This document shows, in pieces, positions 23,736-32,590 of a stretch of DNA of 48,731 nt. The DNA is from Candidatus Microgenomates bacterium. Lineage in GTDB: Bacteria > Patescibacteriota > Microgenomatia > UBA1406 > GWC2-37-13. Within the stretch, counting starts at the first letter, position 1. Each line of letters opens with the position of its first letter. A program made the position numbers and the translations under genes. The notes under the pieces were generated by a model that was given only the letters and a program-made list of their open reading frames with translations, had not been told where the DNA came from and did not search any database. Location of the stretch: positions 1 to 48,731 of the forward strand of contig JAHFKS010000004.1 in NCBI GenBank assembly GCA_023245215.1. Direction: 5' to 3'.

Positions 23736-24140
23736 CTATTCTTTATATATCTTTAAAACTCTCTTTTTTACGCCATTTACTTCTATTTCCTCAATTGAAT
23801 AAGCCGTACCTGGTTGTATTTTTAAATAGACTTTATTGTTTTGCGTATCTTCTGCTGCCTCTACTCCTTTTGATAGCGAGCTAAAGTTTAATCCTGTTGG
23901 GACATTTTTTACTGCGACTTTATTGATATCTTGTGTTGCTGAATTATTAAATAGACTGCTAATAGTTTGCGGAATCGAAGCAACATAGTTTGGAATGTTT
24001 ATAAGCTTGGCAATAAATAACGGACTAATCTTAGGACTATCAGCCAAAAAAATCTGGGGCGATAAAAACTTAACGACTAAAAATGAAAGAACTAAAACGA
24101 AAATTAATTTTATTTTTAATTTAGAAAAAATGTTATTCAT
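23736..24140 (-). CDS. Membrane-anchored hypothetical protein
   Basis: This 134-aa protein has a basic N-terminus, one transmembrane helix (about 10-32, LIFVLVLSFLVVKFL) and an outer domain with no motif that I recognise. The end (YLKIQPGTAYSIEEIEVNGVKKRVLKIYKE) is predicted beta-rich. It begins 4 nt after the stop of the Cys-rich repeat protein and is probably co-transcribed with it. It shares the SLFNN/FSSLSK-type Ser-rich spacer style of the SLT-like proteins nearby, but I see no real homology. Confidence 0.65.
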   Translation of the reverse strand: MNNIFSKLKIKLIFVLVLSFLVVKFLSPQIFLADSPKISPLFIAKLINIPNYVASIPQTISSLFNNSATQDINKVAVKNVPTGLNFSSLSKGVEAAEDTQNNKVYLKIQPGTAYSIEEIEVNGVKKRVLKIYKE

Positions 24141-24144
24141 ATTT

Positions 24145-26247
24145 TTATAAAGTACATATTAAATTTCCTTGATTGTCATAAGTTATAGCTCCTTTACATT
24201 CAACTACAGTTGATCCTGGCACTTCTTGTTTTTTTTGGATACAACAAACAGTTGTTCCTAAACCTGTTTGACATCTTGCTGAAGACGCCTGCATAAAACC
24301 AGATCGACAAGGCATATTGGTTGTGAAAGCAAAATTAAAACCAAAAGGTAATTTATTATTACAATAAGCTTGTGGATCACCTGTTTGATCTTTACAGCTA
24401 TTGTCTACCGAAGCCTGAATGCCTATATTTTGACTACAATACATAACTAAATCCCCCATGGAATTTGTTCCATTTGAACAATCAGTCAAGTTTGAATATT
24501 GTTTACCGTTATTTTGAAAATAACCTTTATAAGCATATTTATTACTTAAATCTTGACAGTTTTTTTTGACACAGGCTTGAGCTACATCGTCTTTTGGCAC
24601 ACAACACTGTGATCCGAATGCATTACACGTTGCTCCCGAAAATTTATATCCATTTTTACATGGTAGATTCTTAAAAGGAGCAACGACAGGACCAACACCA
24701 GCTGCATTACAATAAGCTAAAGGATTTTTAGTAGCCGAGACACAAACATTATCTAAAGCGTTGGTAAGATTAAAACCAACTGCTTGTCCTGCACAGAATA
24801 AAGCCAAGTCATTATTATTAGCTATACCTTTTGAACAACTATTTTCTTGATATAGCTTACCTTTCATTTCAAAATAATTCTTATTAGCATATCTCGTGTC
24901 CAGTTTTTGACAACTTACAGCAGTACAGTTATCATGAGCAATTGGCGCAACAACGCTAACGCTTGAATCAATACATTTTGAGTTTGTATTATCCCAAGCA
25001 CACGATTGACCTGACATCTGAGCAGCTGTACATTCATAAATATCGCCAAAATAACTACATTTTTTATTACTTGGAACGCTTATACAACCAACAACTTGCT
25101 CAGTTTTTCCTTTACAAACACCTGGACCTTTTGTTGACTCATCACCTTCTCCAAAAGTACATTGAGCAATTGAACCATCTTTACATTGTTGTAAATTAGA
25201 ATCGACTATTGGGCTAGTCAGATCTTGCGCCTGCTGGTTTTTTGCATCTAAATCCATATTGTCATCCCAAACTCCAGCATAGCAACCACCATCACCATAA
25301 GCGCCCGGAGTCTGGGCAAAATAAAGGGCAGTTGTCGAACCTTTGTTATAAGCAGAACAACTTGGCATATCAGCAGCTGCCATTGATTGGGCATAAACAA
25401 CAACTTTATTTTCTCCTTCAGCGCAACCATACATTCCCGACCGGTAAGCTTTATAACATGTATCAAATCCCGACCCAGCCTCGGTTTTACTACAACAACA
25501 GTAATGTTTTCCATCACTTCCATCTCCTTGAGAATTAGAAACATACTTTGAGCCCTTTGATTCACATGTACTAGAACACGTTCCGTTGGCTACGACAGGA
25601 TTTCCAGAACTGCATTGAAAAGTTGATGTTGAGGATGGTTGATTTATTAGATTATTGCCTGATTGCTGAGCATTTCCTTTACAACAAACTTGACTAACAT
25701 CCCCGCAGAGTGTTAGACCCATACCAACAAATGTGTTTGGAGCACAGTTATCAACAGCAGGATTAGTGCTTATCATTGGCAGACAATGATAAGACGCTCC
25801 TTTGTTTTCACAGGCATTTGTTGTCGCTCCAGGAACTGTTCCAGTTTTACATTGATAAGTATCAGAAGTACAGCCAACTTGGGTGGATCCGTTGGGACAC
25901 TGGGCTAAAGTCGGCGGACTAGGATATTTGCATTTAACACCTGATCCTCCAGGCGGTACTATTGGAGTTGTCGATTTACAATATGTCCCGATTGCAGGAA
26001 TTAATCCAGAACAGTCTTTACCCGTATAATATTTACCACCGTAAACATAAAATGGTTTACCATTACCTGTAGGAAAACCGGCAGCAGGAGTACAAGCAGA
26101 TACAGCACCAACACAAACTGCCTTAGGATTCATGGCGATGTTTTTTTGGTTGTTGGAGAGAAGAGAAAGACCCAATGTTACAAGACCGCCGACTAAGACC
26201 AATCCAAGTGTTAATAATGTAGCTACTTCTCCCTTTTTATACTTCAT
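24145..26247 (-). CDS. Large Cys-rich surface protein with internal repeats
   Basis: This 700-aa protein has an N-terminal KKGE followed by a 20-residue hydrophobic helix, reminiscent of prepilin-like or class-III signals, then an outer part with dozens of Cys. Modules of the kind 'YF-x-GK-Y...CS...L-x-x-YC...CC' recur at least three times (near KPFYVYGGKYYTGKDCSG, NYFEMKGKLYQENSCSK and GYFQNNGKQYSNLTDCSN), each preceded or followed by a CC pair. It should be heavily disulphide-bonded on the cell surface. A VKOR-type oxidase that could support such bonds is encoded at 47.7 kb. I recognise no family. Confidence 0.75.
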   Translation of the reverse strand: MKYKKGEVATLLTLGLVLVGGLVTLGLSLLSNNQKNIAMNPKAVCVGAVSACTPAAGFPTGNGKPFYVYGGKYYTGKDCSGLIPAIGTYCKSTTPIVPPGGSGVKCKYPSPPTLAQCPNGSTQVGCTSDTYQCKTGTVPGATTNACENKGASYHCLPMISTNPAVDNCAPNTFVGMGLTLCGDVSQVCCKGNAQQSGNNLINQPSSTSTFQCSSGNPVVANGTCSSTCESKGSKYVSNSQGDGSDGKHYCCCSKTEAGSGFDTCYKAYRSGMYGCAEGENKVVVYAQSMAAADMPSCSAYNKGSTTALYFAQTPGAYGDGGCYAGVWDDNMDLDAKNQQAQDLTSPIVDSNLQQCKDGSIAQCTFGEGDESTKGPGVCKGKTEQVVGCISVPSNKKCSYFGDIYECTAAQMSGQSCAWDNTNSKCIDSSVSVVAPIAHDNCTAVSCQKLDTRYANKNYFEMKGKLYQENSCSKGIANNNDLALFCAGQAVGFNLTNALDNVCVSATKNPLAYCNAAGVGPVVAPFKNLPCKNGYKFSGATCNAFGSQCCVPKDDVAQACVKKNCQDLSNKYAYKGYFQNNGKQYSNLTDCSNGTNSMGDLVMYCSQNIGIQASVDNSCKDQTGDPQAYCNNKLPFGFNFAFTTNMPCRSGFMQASSARCQTGLGTTVCCIQKKQEVPGSTVVECKGAITYDNQGNLICTL

Positions 26248-26249
26248 TG

Positions 26250-26280
26250 AAAATTGAAAATTTCAAATTGAAAATTCTCT
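26250..26280. repeat. TTGAAAATT-type leader repeat
   Basis: Three near-identical TGAAAATT units, one inverted, lie in the leader of the 700-aa gene. They resemble the AT-rich insert in the SpoU gene. The function is unknown. Confidence 0.4.
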
Positions 26281-26318
26281 TTATATATAATGTATATTAA
26301 TAGTAAGGTCAAGTCAAT

Positions 26319-27314
26319 ATGATTAATCAGCGTTTACGAATTGTCATTTCTTTAACCATCGCTTTTCTCGCGGTTAATATATACGGACGTTTATCATCAT
26401 CACCGTATATCACCAAAAAAACAATAGAATCAACAAAAAAATTTCTTGCCAGCGTCAAAATGCCTTCGATGAACTTGTCAAGCCTTTTCACTTTAAAATT
26501 CAGTCCTAACACTGACAGTTTTAAAAACAACCAAAATGCTTTCTATCTTCCTTCAATTGCTCCTAAACCGACTTTGCCCGCCGTAGTTTTAACGGAGGCG
26601 GACCCCACCGGATTTAACCAAATAGAACCAACAAATGGTATGAATCCGACGTCGCCAATCATAAATATTACAAAGGCAAACCCAACATCAATCCCAAAAC
26701 CGACCAAAGCGCCAAAACCAACACCCACTCCAAAACTGCCTCCAATCAGTAGCGCCCAAAGACCCGGCAATACATTAACAGAAATTTTTCAAGAGGTCAG
26801 CCAAAGAGAATGCATTCCAGCGGCTCTTCTGCATGCTTTCCAAACCGAAGAGTCTGGCGCATGGTGGAGCACCAACGATTCATCATCCAAAGTAAAAATT
26901 TATAATAAATATGGCTGGTGGCTTGACGGTTCGGGAAGTTCGTGCACAGGTATGGGTTATCATACTGCGACTGGCGTTGTCCCGGGAGATGCCGTTGATG
27001 CCGGCAGCGTCTGCCAAAATGCCCTAGGTGGCTATGATCAAGGAATTATGGGAATTATTCAAATTTCTCAGTTTGAAGAAGATGCTGCTAAAAAATATAT
27101 AACAAGTATTATTAAAGGAAAGATTGATAGACGTGTACTTTTTGATAATGCAGTGATCTTTGCAATCATAACAAAAAATCGCCTTGGCACCCCTCCTACC
27201 AGCTGTACGGATTGGCCGGCTGATGCCATAAAAACCGCTGCAGAAAAACATCAAGGTAGTTGCGGAAATAACTACTGTGCTGATGTTTTGAAATACTACA
27301 AACAGTACAAATAA
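26319..27314 (+). CDS. Secreted SLT/lysozyme-like protein A
   Basis: This 331-aa protein has an N-terminal membrane segment (8-24), a long Thr/Pro/Lys linker (about 70-150, with KPTPTPK-type repeats) and a C-terminal lysozyme-like domain (about 155-331). IPAALLHAFQTEESGAWW matches the helix with the catalytic Glu of SLT transglycosylases, and GGYDQGIMGIIQIS matches their GxMQ motif. It should cut or bind peptidoglycan outside the cell. It is a paralogue of the convergent gene that ends 1 nt away. Cys pairs (CTDW, CGNNYC) suggest disulphides. Confidence 0.78.
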   Translation: MINQRLRIVISLTIAFLAVNIYGRLSSSPYITKKTIESTKKFLASVKMPSMNLSSLFTLKFSPNTDSFKNNQNAFYLPSIAPKPTLPAVVLTEADPTGFNQIEPTNGMNPTSPIINITKANPTSIPKPTKAPKPTPTPKLPPISSAQRPGNTLTEIFQEVSQRECIPAALLHAFQTEESGAWWSTNDSSSKVKIYNKYGWWLDGSGSSCTGMGYHTATGVVPGDAVDAGSVCQNALGGYDQGIMGIIQISQFEEDAAKKYITSIIKGKIDRRVLFDNAVIFAIITKNRLGTPPTSCTDWPADAIKTAAEKHQGSCGNNYCADVLKYYKQYK

Positions 27315-27315
27315 A

Positions 27316-28335
27316 TTATTTCCAGCAGTTGTCTCCAAAAGAAGCCGCGTCGCAGCTTCCTTTTCCTCCGAATTTTTTGTAGTTCCGGCAGAAAGTGGCG
27401 CAGTAGTAAGTACCGTCGGCAATCCCGCAGCTGCCGTAATATCCGCAGGCGGCTTTGACGATATCGTGGCCGCTCCAGTTGGTGCAGGTTGCAGGTTGAA
27501 TATTCTGTTTTGTTATTAAACCAACAATCATAATAGCATCCAAGATAACTCTCCTGTCAACGTTTTTCACCCCTAATAAACTACCTACTTTTGAACCGAA
27601 TTTGCTCTGCTCCGAGCCATTAGCCTGCATCGGCCCCATGATATAGGAAGTAGCTCCGGTTGACCCGTCCGAATGACAGTTATGTCCGGCATATTTACTG
27701 TCAGGAGGAACGATGCCGCTGCCGTTGTCAAAATCATAACCACCGCAGGCCCGCTTCTCTTCTGTCAAGAACTGACTCGTCCACCAGTTCGCCGAGTTAT
27801 AAAGTGAAAAATATTTCGGCGGGACGACGTCGAAAAAACTGCCGCTTTCGATATAAGCAATTCCTTTTAGGATTTCTTTCGGAACACAGGTTTTTTGCGA
27901 AGCAATTGTAAAAACTTCGTCCGTAGTTTTCCCGGGACGGGCCAAAGCCGGGTCAATCTGAAAAACATCAGGAGGCTTTGTCGGTTTGGGTACTTTAGTG
28001 GGAATCGGCACAGCTGTTAAAGTCGGAGTTTGTGTTATAAATCTGGTTGGATATAGACCGTTTGTAGGCGATGTTGTTACCACGAATTGATTAGAAACAG
28101 TTGGAATTATTTGTGTCGGCTCGACAGTCGGTAAATTGAATGAATTATTATTTCCAAACTGGTCTGTAATTGAATTGTTCGGGCTGAATTGAAGAGTGAA
28201 TAATTTTTTTGCACCAGATATTATTCCTGATAATTTCCCCGGAGTAAGAAATATCGGCGCAATAAAATAAACAAAAAAAAATGAAAAGAATATTGCTAAA
28301 AAAGTTTTATAATTTTTTAAAAAATATTCCTTCAT
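27316..28335 (-). CDS. Secreted SLT/lysozyme-like protein B
   Basis: This 339-aa paralogue of the preceding gene has the same plan: an N-terminal membrane anchor (9-27), a Thr/Pro-rich linker and a lysozyme-like domain with VPKEILKGIAYIESGSFF (catalytic-Glu region) and ATSYIMGPMQANGSE (GxMQ-like). It also shares RPGKTTDEVF, NVDRRVILDAIMIVGLITK and a Cys-rich end. ATG 28335 is chosen, not 28386, because TATACT (28343-28348) is 7 nt upstream. Two facing paralogues imply a local duplication and inversion, or two specialised wall hydrolases. Confidence 0.78.
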   Translation of the reverse strand: MKEYFLKNYKTFLAIFFSFFFVYFIAPIFLTPGKLSGIISGAKKLFTLQFSPNNSITDQFGNNNSFNLPTVEPTQIIPTVSNQFVVTTSPTNGLYPTRFITQTPTLTAVPIPTKVPKPTKPPDVFQIDPALARPGKTTDEVFTIASQKTCVPKEILKGIAYIESGSFFDVVPPKYFSLYNSANWWTSQFLTEEKRACGGYDFDNGSGIVPPDSKYAGHNCHSDGSTGATSYIMGPMQANGSEQSKFGSKVGSLLGVKNVDRRVILDAIMIVGLITKQNIQPATCTNWSGHDIVKAACGYYGSCGIADGTYYCATFCRNYKKFGGKGSCDAASFGDNCWK

Positions 28336-28353
28336 ATTATTTAGTATATCAAC

Positions 28354-28382
28354 TTGACAAAGTCTAAACGAGTTTTTATAAT
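28354..28382 (+). promoter_or_regulatory. Consensus promoter of the HTH protein
   Basis: TTGACA (28354-28359) and TATAAT (28377-28382) are separated by 17 bp. ATG 28390 follows 7 nt after the -10 box, so the mRNA should be leaderless. Confidence 0.85.
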
Positions 28383-28389
28383 TCAAACC

Positions 28390-28611
28390 ATGTCAGTCTC
28401 TACCAAATCATCTAACAAAGTATCACTTTCAGATTTGCCCGATTTGATGACCATCCGCGAAGTCGCCGAACTTTTAAGAATTTCTCCATTGACGATAAAA
28501 CGCTGGGGTAAAAAAGGCAAGTTGCCTGCTATAAGAATAAACTCCCGTGGCGATAGAAGATACCGTAAAGAAGTCGTCCTCCGTCTGCTTGGAGTTGAAG
28601 AAGAAAAATGA
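28390..28611 (+). CDS. Small MerR/excisionase-type HTH DNA-binding protein
   Basis: This 73-aa protein consists almost only of a winged helix-turn-helix of the HTH_17/excisionase class. DLMTIREVAELLRISPLTIKRW is the HTH and KLPAIRINSRGDRRYRKEVVLRLL the wing. Such proteins act as excisionases or small regulators. No integrase or mobile element is near, so a regulator is more likely. The tracked start 28354 lies inside the promoter, so ATG 28390 is used. Its stop directly abuts the convergent gene. Its targets are unknown; the divergent SLT-like gene shares the 54-bp intergenic region. Confidence 0.88.
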   Translation: MSVSTKSSNKVSLSDLPDLMTIREVAELLRISPLTIKRWGKKGKLPAIRINSRGDRRYRKEVVLRLLGVEEEK

Positions 28612-29013
28612 TTAGTGAGCTCCTGTTTGCGGCTTCATTGGCAATAAAGATTTTAGAGCATTGAAAATTCCTTCGAGCAAACCATTAAATCCATTAACAA
28701 ATGGCGCCAAGAATCCCTGCTGCTGTTTAGGAGGTTTTGGTTCTTGAACTTTTACTTCTGCTTCTTGGGCCTTTACAACGGGCTGATTACTTAACGATTC
28801 AGGCCGTCCTTCTTTCATCCCCTGCATCAAAGCTTGTATCAGGACATCGTCACTTTTAGTTTGTTCTCCTTGAAATTCTTTTAAATTAACAGGGGTTGAT
28901 CCTGATTCATCTCCTGGTATTTTTTGTTTGAACTGAAGAAGATTAGGATCTCTTTCTACAGGGCGGCCTAAATTAGCACTTTGGGGATTATCAACTGGGG
29001 GTTGATCCGTCAT
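28612..29013 (-). CDS. Disordered Pro/Gln-rich protein of the coiled-coil operon
   Basis: This 133-aa protein is rich in Pro, Gln, Glu and Lys over most of its length (predicted unstructured) with a short hydrophobic, amphipathic C-terminal helix (APFVNGFNGLLEGIFNALKSLL). I recognise no family. It starts 8 nt after the stop of the 611-aa coiled-coil membrane protein and is the last gene of that three-gene operon. It may bind the coiled-coil protein or the membrane through its end helix; this is inference. Confidence 0.65.
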   Translation of the reverse strand: MTDQPPVDNPQSANLGRPVERDPNLLQFKQKIPGDESGSTPVNLKEFQGEQTKSDDVLIQALMQGMKEGRPESLSNQPVVKAQEAEVKVQEPKPPKQQQGFLAPFVNGFNGLLEGIFNALKSLLPMKPQTGAH

Positions 29014-29021
29014 AATTTAAG

Positions 29022-30857
29022 TTATTTTTTTAACATTGAATATAGAGTAAATCCACCGGCGACTATAAGAAGTATCAAGGCAAATTTAGCCCAATCGATT
29101 TTTCCTAACTGAGCCAAAATATCTTCGTGCCAATTAAGGACACCTTTGCCTATAGCTGCATCAATCTGGGCCTGCAAATCAGCCCTTCCAGCAATGGCTT
29201 TAGCTACCATACCTTTGCCCCAATCACTTCTATGGATTGCGACGATTTCACCACGGGATATTCTTCCACCCGACCACAAATGAGTTGTTAATATATCCTG
29301 TGCTAAGGTAGTCGACATTTCTGTACGATTGACAGGGTCTTTAACTAAATTATATATTTCATCGTTAGTCATCCCACCTCTTACCATGACATCAACTAAA
29401 GTCTGCTCGGCTCCGTTTAAGAATATTTTTTCAACGTTTCCATTCGCTAATGTAAATTGATATTCTGTTCCTGCACGCATTAAACTAACTCTATCGGCAT
29501 TAATAATCGCTTTATTTGGTTTGCCATCGGGCGCAACATATTGCTGTTTTTCGTACTCCCAGAATTTCTTTTTTCCTCCATCTGTTTGTTCTTTAGCTCT
29601 TTCTTCTTGTAAAACTTTGACTTTAACTAGTGCTTCTTTTAATTCATTATTTATAAGAGTAATCGTTGCTTCCCTGGTTATACTTTCAAGACTCTGCACC
29701 CACGACTCTTCCGCTAAAACCTTCAGCGCTTTAAGCTTCCTTACTTCTGCTTGTTGTGATTTATATGAGCCGTCAACTTTATTTAGTTCGTCTTCGGCTT
29801 TTTTTTGTTCTTTTTTTAAGGTTTCTAAACTGTCTTCCAATTTAGTTCTTTCGGCTTCCAGGGAATCAACTTTTTTCTTTCTTTCTTCCATTTCTCCTCT
29901 TTTTGTAGATATTTGGCTTTTTTTTGTTTGGATATCTCCTTTTTTTGTAGTAATTTCTGCATTAACGTCGGCTGGACTTCTAGGAGTAGGGGCTCCCGTA
30001 GGTAATCTTGTATTTCCAGTAGCAAATGCCTGTGCTACTCTTAATTCATCGTTGAGGCCGCTTAGTTCACCAGTTAGTTGAGTAACATCTAAATCTAATG
30101 CGTCAATTTCAGATTGTTTAGTTGCTGCCTCAGCTTTCGCATCCAGTATTTCTCTATATACTGTTCCTTCTCTTCCTCCTCCGCGACCTGATATATGTAC
30201 TTGATGCTCTTTTAATCTTTTTTCTTTTTTTGTTATTTCGTCTTTCAAATTATCATTCTGTTCTTCTAGGGTATCTCTTTGTTTTTTTAATTCTTCTTCC
30301 TTCGCTACGGCCGAAGTTACTTTATCCTCTATGGGTTTTGATGGATCGTTTCTGTCTAAAAATAAATCAATAATTCCTTTTTTGAAGTTGGGGTCATTTC
30401 TTAACCTTTCGACAGCCATTTCTTCTGCTAAAGTGTCAATATTTGTACCGGGTGGCAAGGAAGCAAAATGACCAGCCATACCAGGTAAGTTTTTAATTGC
30501 ATTAGCAGCATCAACAACAAGTAAATCTTGCTGTGCACCGGTTAAATCATCATAGTTTTTTTTAGAGAATTCATCATATAATACTTGTCTTTTTTCAGCT
30601 CTGTCTTTTCTTACAGTATCTTCTTGTTTAACTCCGTTTTCGTCAGTGTAACCAATATTCTGATCACGTAATCCAGACAAAATTCCAGGATTTGACTCTC
30701 TATTAGCGGCAATATTTAAACCGGATTCCTGACGCGCATCTTTCATTGCGTTGATTGCCTTACCTACTAAGGCGTCTGAAGGTCTTGCTCCGCCCATAAC
30801 AGGTGCTCTTTCAGCTACAACTCTTTGAGCTACTTCAACAGGTATAGGTTCCGCCAT
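29022..30857 (-). CDS. Large coiled-coil protein with C-terminal membrane anchor
   Basis: This 611-aa protein has an N-terminal helical region, a long heptad-rich coiled coil (about 180-430, full of KEEELKKQRDTLEEQND-like runs), a globular region (about 440-580) and one C-terminal transmembrane helix (FALILLIVAGGFTLYS). The tail-anchored layout suggests a cytoplasmic or scaffold protein fixed to the membrane. I recognise no family. It is preceded by a 102-aa gene (1-nt gap) and followed by a disordered protein. The 186-aa plus-strand ORF inside it is a codon shadow. Confidence 0.75.
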   Translation of the reverse strand: MAEPIPVEVAQRVVAERAPVMGGARPSDALVGKAINAMKDARQESGLNIAANRESNPGILSGLRDQNIGYTDENGVKQEDTVRKDRAEKRQVLYDEFSKKNYDDLTGAQQDLLVVDAANAIKNLPGMAGHFASLPPGTNIDTLAEEMAVERLRNDPNFKKGIIDLFLDRNDPSKPIEDKVTSAVAKEEELKKQRDTLEEQNDNLKDEITKKEKRLKEHQVHISGRGGGREGTVYREILDAKAEAATKQSEIDALDLDVTQLTGELSGLNDELRVAQAFATGNTRLPTGAPTPRSPADVNAEITTKKGDIQTKKSQISTKRGEMEERKKKVDSLEAERTKLEDSLETLKKEQKKAEDELNKVDGSYKSQQAEVRKLKALKVLAEESWVQSLESITREATITLINNELKEALVKVKVLQEERAKEQTDGGKKKFWEYEKQQYVAPDGKPNKAIINADRVSLMRAGTEYQFTLANGNVEKIFLNGAEQTLVDVMVRGGMTNDEIYNLVKDPVNRTEMSTTLAQDILTTHLWSGGRISRGEIVAIHRSDWGKGMVAKAIAGRADLQAQIDAAIGKGVLNWHEDILAQLGKIDWAKFALILLIVAGGFTLYSMLKK

Positions 30858-30858
30858 A

Positions 30859-31167
30859 TTATCTTTGGCTTTTAATAAAGCCTTGTAGTTTACTGATAAC
30901 TTCTTTTTCTTTTTCCTGGTAAAACTTATTGCCGTAAAGATTATAGGAATTTTTGAAAACCGGCCACTTGGTTTTTAACTCGTCCATAAAAACCATAAAC
31001 TGGGAATAGTTTTTTATCGCTTCTATGTGATCTAGAATGTAGTTGGCGGAAGCTTTCATTCCGACAAGATTGAGAGTTTTCGCTTCCAAACCGGAAATTA
31101 TCGCATGCAAAAGATCGGCTTTAACTTTATTTTTTAAATTTACGTCAAAAACTTGTGAATTTGCCAT
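30859..31167 (-). CDS. Small helical protein, first gene of the coiled-coil operon
   Basis: This 102-aa, mostly helical and soluble protein is charged at both ends (KNKVKADLLHAIISGLEAK, YQEKEKEVISKLQGF). I see no membrane segment, Cys or catalytic motif. ATG 31167 is preferred to the tracked TTG 31179; TATATT lies 10 nt upstream. It is followed after 1 nt by the coiled-coil membrane protein, so the two are probably made together. Function unknown. Confidence 0.68.
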   Translation of the reverse strand: MANSQVFDVNLKNKVKADLLHAIISGLEAKTLNLVGMKASANYILDHIEAIKNYSQFMVFMDELKTKWPVFKNSYNLYGNKFYQEKEKEVISKLQGFIKSQR

Positions 31168-31241
31168 TCTATCTTTCAATATATCAATAATAATAAAGCA
31201 AAATCAAGGGCAATCGCAAGAAAAAATTTTACGGACGTTAT

Positions 31242-32066
31242 TTATGCATTTTTCAAGTCTTCCGAGGCTTGTTTGGGGTCGACCGAGTTGACCATAATAC
31301 CAGTAGACATCTCAAAACCCGCCCTCTCCATGAATCGGGGAATAATCCTCAGATACCATTCACTGTAAGGATAGATATAAAAATTATATCCGAATGGTTT
31401 TTTCGAGTAATGAGGGTTGGCGCCGTGGATTTTTTTCAATTTTTTTATCGCCGGCTGTAAAATACCGGCAAACTTGCTTATTTCTTCATTTTTCAGCTCT
31501 TCAAATTTAATTTGACCTAGAGCCTTAATCCATACTTCATAACTCCACTCTGAATAAGTAGGGCAATACGAAACAAAGCTGTCATTCTGTTCAATTATAT
31601 TTAATGCCGGCTGCAAAGCTATAGTATTTGTAGGAATGTCCTGCGGAACGACGGAAATCTGCGAATGGGGATGGACTAAGGATGCACCGCTGGCCAAACT
31701 CTGGTTGGAAAATATAAATACTTTTCCCTGGCTTTTTAAAAAATTAAAACGGCTGACATAAGTTTTGACGATATTTTCTACATGGCTTAAAGAAAAATCT
31801 TCGATATTTTTTTCGTGGTCAGGCGAATGGACAACAACTTCGTGAACGTCTGTAATGGGAAATAAGTTGGGAACTACTCTGATTTCCCAACCCGGTTTAT
31901 CAGCATCTCCTGGTCCGACGCGGTATACTTCGGGCGGTGTATCGGCTTCATTTCCGTTGCAAAACGGGCAGCGGAACGGTTTGCCATCCATTCCGGTTCT
32001 GACTAGTCGCTTCGGGTTGGAAACCATCCACCTCGTTTTCGAAGAATCAGAAATATAATCTGCCAT
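31242..32066 (-). CDS. Galactose-1-phosphate uridylyltransferase-like HIT enzyme
   Basis: This 274-aa protein of the GalT branch of the HIT superfamily is expected to move UMP between sugar 1-phosphates to supply nucleotide sugars. CPFCNGNE (Cys33, Cys36) is the zinc site, VVPNLFPI and HEVVVHSPDH follow the family, and LVHPHSQI (His132, His134, Gln136) is the active-site motif carrying the nucleophilic His. It is shorter than classical GalT (about 340 aa). It fits the GT4 gene run downstream as a donor supplier. TATACT in the shared palindrome is 6 nt before its ATG. Confidence 0.85.
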   Translation of the reverse strand: MADYISDSSKTRWMVSNPKRLVRTGMDGKPFRCPFCNGNEADTPPEVYRVGPGDADKPGWEIRVVPNLFPITDVHEVVVHSPDHEKNIEDFSLSHVENIVKTYVSRFNFLKSQGKVFIFSNQSLASGASLVHPHSQISVVPQDIPTNTIALQPALNIIEQNDSFVSYCPTYSEWSYEVWIKALGQIKFEELKNEEISKFAGILQPAIKKLKKIHGANPHYSKKPFGYNFYIYPYSEWYLRIIPRFMERAGFEMSTGIMVNSVDPKQASEDLKNA

Positions 32067-32072
32067 AAATTC

Positions 32073-32080
32073 AGTATACT
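32073..32080. promoter_or_regulatory. Shared palindromic -10 (AGTATACT) for galT-like and pth
   Basis: TATACT reads on the plus strand at 32075-32080 (6 nt before pth ATG 32087) and on the minus strand at 32073-32078 (6 nt before ATG 32066). Twenty bp separate the two start codons. Confidence 0.7.
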
Positions 32081-32086
32081 ACAACT

Positions 32087-32590
32087 ATGAAACTTGTCAT
32101 CGGTCTTGGCAATCCGGGAAAAAAATACGAAAACAACCGGCATAATGTCGGCCACATGTTTATTGATTATCTAATTAACAATTTGCAAAATGCCAATGAC
32201 AGACTAAAACTCGTTAAAACCGATTGCTTTATGAACCAATCCGGGGCTTTTGTAAAAAGAATTGCCCGCAGTTCTTCATTAGATAATTTGATAGTTATCC
32301 ACGACGATCTCGATATCCCCTTGGGCAAATTCCATATTCAAAAAGGCGTCGGCCCAAAGCTCCATAATGGTCTGGAGTCGATTGAGCAAAACCTAAAAAG
32401 CAAGGATTTTTGGCGGATAAGAATCGGCGTTGATGCAAGGACTCCGGAACGTTGGGTTGATGGAGAAGCTTATGTTCTTCATAATTTTTTGCCGGAGGAA
32501 AAAAAACTCTTGATTGAAACAATTTTTCCGAAAATATCTGACCAATTTAACCAATTTCTCAAAGATCTTTTAGCAACTCGCTCACTCTAA
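32087..32590 (+). CDS. pth: Peptidyl-tRNA hydrolase
   Basis: This 167-aa enzyme releases tRNA from stalled peptidyl-tRNA. VIGLGNPGKKYENNRHNVG contains conserved Asn9 and catalytic His19; CFMNQSGAFV, IHDDLDIPLGK (catalytic Asp region) and KLHNGLESIE (Asn94) complete the site; VLHNFLPEE is the C-terminal lid. It is shorter than E. coli Pth (194 aa) owing to a cut-down segment between the first two motifs. It is leaderless by the promoter position. The 3' 32 nt overlap the convergent XRE gene. Confidence 0.94.
   Translation: MKLVIGLGNPGKKYENNRHNVGHMFIDYLINNLQNANDRLKLVKTDCFMNQSGAFVKRIARSSSLDNLIVIHDDLDIPLGKFHIQKGVGPKLHNGLESIEQNLKSKDFWRIRIGVDARTPERWVDGEAYVLHNFLPEEKKLLIETIFPKISDQFNQFLKDLLATRSL

Noticed and set aside
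28390-28611. Excisionase of a mobile element
   Set aside because: No integrase, attachment site or transposase is in the window, so a plain regulator is more likely.
29521-30081. 186-aa plus-strand ORF rich in Ser, Phe and Leu
   Set aside because: It is a codon shadow of the Lys/Glu-rich coiled coil on the minus strand.
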